A DNA stretch of 64,000 nt from Sycobia sp. Sy_11 (Eukaryota; Arthropoda; Insecta; Hymenoptera; Epichrysomallidae), in contig JACCIC010000002.1 in the NCBI GenBank assembly GCA_018907035.1, forward strand, positions 4,486,501 through 4,550,500. The letters run 5' to 3'. This document shows, piece by piece, positions 59,575 to 64,000 of this stretch. The position numbers were made by a program, and so were the translations under genes. The notes below the pieces were generated by a model. That model did no database searches. It was not told where the DNA came from and worked only from the letters and a program-made list of their open reading frames with translations. Within the stretch, counting starts at the first letter, position 1, and every line of letters begins with the position of its first letter.

Positions 59575-61670
59575 TAACTAAAATTGTACTTATTACTTAC
59601 CGTACAATTATAATTTACGTAAATATATGTGTTGCACAATAATGTCGTGGTAAGGATTGACTAAGCGAAGGACGAATAAGTGGTTGTGTGCTGAGAAATA
59701 AAATACAAGATTTTCGCGAGAAAAATAAGAAACAAACAACTTGTTTAGGCGTAAAAACCCTCATGACTTTGACGAAAAAGTCCGAGTAAGTTATAGATAA
59801 ATATTATATTTATGACTATTATTCAAATATGTATATACAATTAATGAATCTTACAGTAATTAATAAGCTAACGCAGTTGGTGCCAACAAAGAGCTCCTCT
59901 TACCTATTTTTATAATAGAGTAATTTAAGAGATAGCCCTAGCAAATATCGCAAAACGCAACGTAGCATAGCAGATAAATCCGACAGCACTCTTTCTGAGT
60001 GAGGTTGTTGACGGTGAATGTGCTGAGCAACGGTTTCTATTCTCAGCGCCTCACGGAGCCACAAAGTCTTAGAAACGGGCTACAGCTCACTCCACGAGTG
60101 CTAACGGACAGGTTTAATACTGTCGCGACCGTTTTCTATAGCGCAGATGCGCTATCCGGAGACCGCTCGCACGGATCTCGTTCACTAATCACGAAAACTA
60201 TACAAAAAAAAAACTGCTGTTGCGATAGATATAATTATACGACAAGTTATAATTCGCAAACGCGCAGAAAATGCTGTAGAATCGAAACAAGTATACAATG
60301 TTCATAAAAAACACTGCACGAGAGCCAAGATAACGCGTCTATCTACGATCCCGTTCGGTGACTAAAAACGGTCTGTCGCATTTGCGCGCTACGCTCAGTT
60401 TCGAACACGGCGGTGGGGAGCCGCGCATGCGCACGCACAACGACATACACAATGCTCTTAATACTAGATAGGAGCGAAATCCGAAACTGCGCCATACAAT
60501 ATATCTATGATTATAAAGTGTTCAACATACACAAACAATATTTTTCATCTGACAGCAATCGAATTGAGTTTTCAAGATTTTTTAAAAAGTTTTAGATGTT
60601 TATTTGGTCTTTAACCGAAATTGACTTTTCCCCCTAAACTGATAATTTTTTATACAAATTTAGAAAGTATTATGTTGTGATATTATTTATCCAATTTTTG
60701 TACACTGACTGCCGCGTGCCTTCCGGTGTACCGAGCGTTACACTCTGACGCTAGGGGCGAGTGCATCATTTCGCGTCCTGATGAAGGAGGGAAAGCGTTT
60801 GATGCCTAATGCCGAGGAATTCATCCGAGTTGTGCCTGCCCTTAGAGTTAGTTTATTGCTATTGTATATTATTTACTTAATTATATTAAGATCTACAATA
60901 AATGCACACGATAAATAACTGCATGTGAAAGCTTGCAGCGAATAAAGCCATCCTCTTCCCCTTTATCACGTACTGAGCAATCAATAACAATAAATAACAA
61001 TCCCTTCCCTCCATTGTATCCCGTCCACCGTGAACACATAAAGCGGCGGCACACCAGGCGCAGAAAGTCCTTCTATGAACTCCGAACATACGTCGCGCCT
61101 CGAACATTTTACATCATCATCAGGCCTGGTAGCTTGGCTATCTGGTTCAACGTAAACCGGTCAACATATCACCAGCGAGGAAGACACTTCAACATCAGAG
61201 TGTATGGAGACTGTACTAAATGCACCATTTCCTCTAAATTGCCGAGAGCTGACCTACTTCCTGAACTTATGTCTGATCCCGCGCATAGGTGTCCGCCTTC
61301 GCACAGATCCCTCACCCTTCAACAGAATTACGAACCTCCTCGAAGTCATGAGAAGGACTATTGCGGAGATCAAGAACGCGTTCAGTAAATCGACACCATC
61401 GGAAGCGGTAGTGGCCTAGGTATTATTTAGGCCGTCCCATCAACTGATCCCACGATTTTGTGTTTTTTTCTTCGTTAATAATTCCTCCTAGTTTCTCCTT
61501 TTTCAGGTCCAAGAGCGCTGGCCGAGATCTGTCCATCCTGATTGGTTGATGAACACAGGCGTTTAGCGCAAAACCTATGTGCAACAGCTGCAAATTGATT
61601 CGACTATTACACATAACTTTTCCTTCTCGATACCATCCTCATACACTGATCACTTATTTCGGAAAGACTG
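59575..61670. other. Interval without a secure gene; CpG-rich at 60.0-60.5 kb
   Basis: The CpG-rich patch (about 59995-60450) has open frames but no domain. At 61130-61419 a plus frame ending GVRLRTDPSPFNRITNL...TPSEAVVA, then TAG, has a plausible protein composition over about 95 codons, but it lacks an identified start, splice context or family. AATAAA words occur at about 60897 and 60950. Confidence 0.3.
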
Positions 61671-61672
61671 TA

Positions 61673-61740
61673 CACATACACATACACACACCCACACACG
61701 CACGCACACACACACACACACACACAACACACACACACGT
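61673..61740. repeat. (CA)n microsatellite
   Basis: CA-rich tract with a few GCAC and AACAC interruptions. Confidence 0.9.
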
Positions 61741-62204
61741 ACGCACGCACGAGCGCGCAGAATCATGGCAGAGATGGTAAGAGTTTTGAATATATGGGAT
61801 ATCTTTATACATATCTTTTATATTTCTATATATAATCGAAACTCTTATCATTTCTCATACTATTCTACGCTTCTGATATTTAAAATAGTATTCAAAATAA
61901 CATCGGCAGATCCTCGATGCCGAATTACTATTCTCACCTATAACCTCCTTTACTATTCTAGATTCCTGATCTGATTTGATAATGTGTCTAGTCGGTTGAC
62001 TGGCATTCGGTATATATTTATCGAATGTCTGCCACCTCTTATAATATTATACTCTCCTGATTGAAACGACTGCTCAAGTCATCGAAATCTCCATTTAGAA
62101 ATAAATAGTGTATCGGCCGCGTTATGCCAGCGGTTCTCAAAATCGCCTTCGTGACGCTACCGCGCCATTTGATATATAGCAAAAGAACGAATTATATATT
62201 GTAT

Positions 62205-62226
62205 TATATATATATATATATATATA
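62205..62226. repeat. (AT)n microsatellite
   Basis: Short AT tract of about 22 bases. Confidence 0.9.
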
Positions 62227-62307
62227 CAAAGGTTAGTTTTAACGCGATTTTAATCGAGGCATCGGCCCACACCGTCGTCGAGGAAAACAATATAATCTCT
62301 GGCAGCA

Positions 62308-62330
62308 TGTGTGTGTGTGTGTGTGTGTGT
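62308..62330. repeat. (GT)n microsatellite
   Basis: Pure GT tract of about 23 bases. Confidence 0.9.
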
Positions 62331-62659
62331 AATATATGCGCGGCCGAACAAGTATATATACACACATGTGTAGACACATAATAACTATAATTTCAGCCGC
62401 GGCGCGTATTCCGGCTCTGTGCGTATGTAATTGAAAAATTATCCGCTCGTTCCTCTTTTTTCCTCCCGGCCCCTCCTCCCCCGCCACCTGGCACAATTTA
62501 ATGTTTTCCCGCTCGTAAAGCGCGCCACCTCGTCCTCGGCGGGAGCCTCATCTCCGAGCTTCCGCCGCTCTCCTGGGCTTTTCCTTTTCCTATATACAAC
62601 AGATGAGGGACGAGATGAAATTAATAAGCGGCATTATCGACGTCTATATATACATGCAC

Positions 62660-62663
<4 letters not shown>

Positions 62664-62702
<39 letters not shown>
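62664..62702. repeat. (GT)n/(GC)n tract
   Basis: A GT run passes into a GC run, giving about 39 bases of alternating purine-pyrimidine (Z-DNA type). Confidence 0.9.
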
Positions 62703-62896
62703 CATGTGCCTGTGTATTAGTACGTGTAAAGGATGAGGAAGAAACTCCCAATGCACGACGAGGTATATAATAACAATGCCGCGCGCGAGGCGAGCGGCGC
62801 GGCAATTTAACAGCTCGTAAAAGCCGCCGGTATCGGCTTTGGAACTAAACGCGAGCGCGTATATATGCGGCGAATGATTAATCACTGATGTATTAT

Positions 62897-62901
<5 letters not shown>

Positions 62902-62955
<54 letters not shown>
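62902..62955. repeat. (AT)n microsatellite
   Basis: Uninterrupted AT tract of about 54 bases. Confidence 0.95.
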
Positions 62956-62956
<1 letters not shown>

Positions 62957-63090
62957 GCGTATGCACATAAGAATACCTGCAGAGGTTTCTCTTGCCTTCG
63001 ACAGCTGATGCGTACGGCGAACCCTTGTCGTTTATATATAGCTTATATAGACGAGATTTTTACGGCGAATACCATTTGCCGCTTGATAAG

Positions 63091-63092
<2 letters not shown>

Positions 63093-63140
<48 letters not shown>
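63093..63140. repeat. (AT)n microsatellite
   Basis: Uninterrupted AT tract of about 48 bases. Confidence 0.95.
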
Positions 63141-63143
<3 letters not shown>

Positions 63144-63294
63144 AAGCACGGGCTACGTGACTCATATATTCAGAACCGATCTCGTGCGCGTAAAATTTAG
63201 CCATTAGGCAAATTGAAAGGGATTTCCGGATGCGCGTGACGTGGAGATCGTGGTAGAAGGATCGCAGACTTCTGTTTTAGATATATATATATAC

Positions 63295-63296
<2 letters not shown>

Positions 63297-63332
<36 letters not shown>
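63297..63332. repeat. (GA)n microsatellite
   Basis: Pure GA tract of about 36 bases. Confidence 0.9.
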
Positions 63333-63334
<2 letters not shown>

Positions 63335-63484
63335 GGAAATTAATGATTCGGACCTGTCGGTGACGACGCGACCTTGCCTCGCGCGCTTTCGCGGAGCGAG
63401 CTATAATATTGTATATGGGATGCCGGGATGCTGTGAGACTAGCTGAGAGAGGAATCTATTTCCGGCATATTCGTGACACTCTTG

Positions 63485-63486
<2 letters not shown>

Positions 63487-63543
<57 letters not shown>
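63487..63543. repeat. (AT)n microsatellite
   Basis: Uninterrupted AT tract of about 57 bases. Confidence 0.95.
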
Positions 63544-63546
<3 letters not shown>

Positions 63547-64000
63547 GACGGTGTGATTTCATTTCGCGCTCGACTCTCCGCGATTTTGAGCAGCGCTATT
63601 TATGTGAACGTAGTGCCGAACGAACGCAAAGGCAGATCCGTTAATGGCTGGTACGGGCATGCAACAATCGGACATATGGTTTTTTTTTTAAAGCATTTAT
63701 TGACGCAAATAAAGTTTAATATTGTATGCACACAAAATCATCAATGAGTTTCATCGAACAGAAGAAAAATTTAGTATATTATTAATAAAAGGTATCTTGA
63801 TAAAAAACCGTATCATTTCAATAAATACATATCATGGCGATAGAATGGTAATCAAACGATACTATTATTCGATATATATAGTCAACTTAGTTGCAAATTT
63901 ATACCATTAATGTGAGTTGACGGAAAATGAATTTTAATGATAAAAATTCGTGTAAAAAACCAGAAATATCTGTTTAACGAACTTATTTCGGACGTTAGAA

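Larger units (their letters stand above)
61745..64000. other. Microsatellite-rich, GC-richer terminal interval without a gene
   Basis: Unique CpG-containing sequence (62250-63470) is cut by AT, GT and GA tracts. Frames on both strands are dominated by repeat-encoded residues. No domain or RNA gene was recognised. Confidence 0.45.

Noticed and set aside
59315..59642. Overlapping plus and minus frames
   Set aside because: They lie in the decayed 3' part of the mariner-like element and do not match its transposase.

Overview
This window looks like nuclear DNA of an insect, probably a hymenopteran such as a parasitoid wasp. That assignment is an inference. It rests on an intronless, divergent ionotropic receptor, an antigen-5-like CAP gene with short GT-AG introns, degraded insect transposons (mariner, Helitron, hAT-type, gypsy, two LINE remnants) and very many long (AT)n microsatellites. 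There are no operons, ribosome-binding sites or other prokaryotic features. The window is gene-poor: only two protein-coding genes can be defended.

Layout. 1-24.8 kb holds no convincing gene. AT-rich DNA alternates with GC-richer, CpG-rich islands (about 2.0-2.6, 4.5-5.4, 9.8-11.8, 15.8-17.1, 18.0-18.8 and 20.2-21.0 kb), punctuated by (AT)n, (CT)n and (CA)n tracts. One hAT-like miniature element with a near-matching 8-bp target duplication lies at 11794-12696. 25.1-27.0 kb carries the complete ionotropic receptor gene on the + strand. A Helitron-like element (27483-29253) carrying a 60-bp minisatellite follows it. At 33.2-34.2 kb, on the opposite strand, is a broken paralogue of the receptor. 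Two short patches of it are almost identical to the functional gene while the rest is diverged.

35.8-54 kb is a transposon graveyard: a mariner ending in a clear terminal repeat (to 36632), a mariner C-terminal scrap (41.2 kb), a decayed Ty3/gypsy pol (42.3-43.7 kb), an R1-type LINE (47.7-48.7 kb) and a second RNase-H-bearing LINE (52.2-53.95 kb). A GC-rich island without a gene sits at 38.0-40.8 kb. 55.0-57.1 kb holds a five-exon CAP/antigen-5 gene of 222 codons. Its third intron contains degraded antisense coding-like sequence. 58.9-59.6 kb is the 3' part of another mariner-like element. 60-64 kb is again GC-richer, microsatellite-laden DNA without a secure gene.

The receptor (a membrane chemosensor) and the CAP protein (secreted) do not form a pathway. 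They are isolated genes in a repeat-rich interval. I found no clear new multi-gene system. The most informative signals are the mosaic receptor/pseudogene pair, the Helitron-borne minisatellite and the altered CAP gene with its nested antisense relic.
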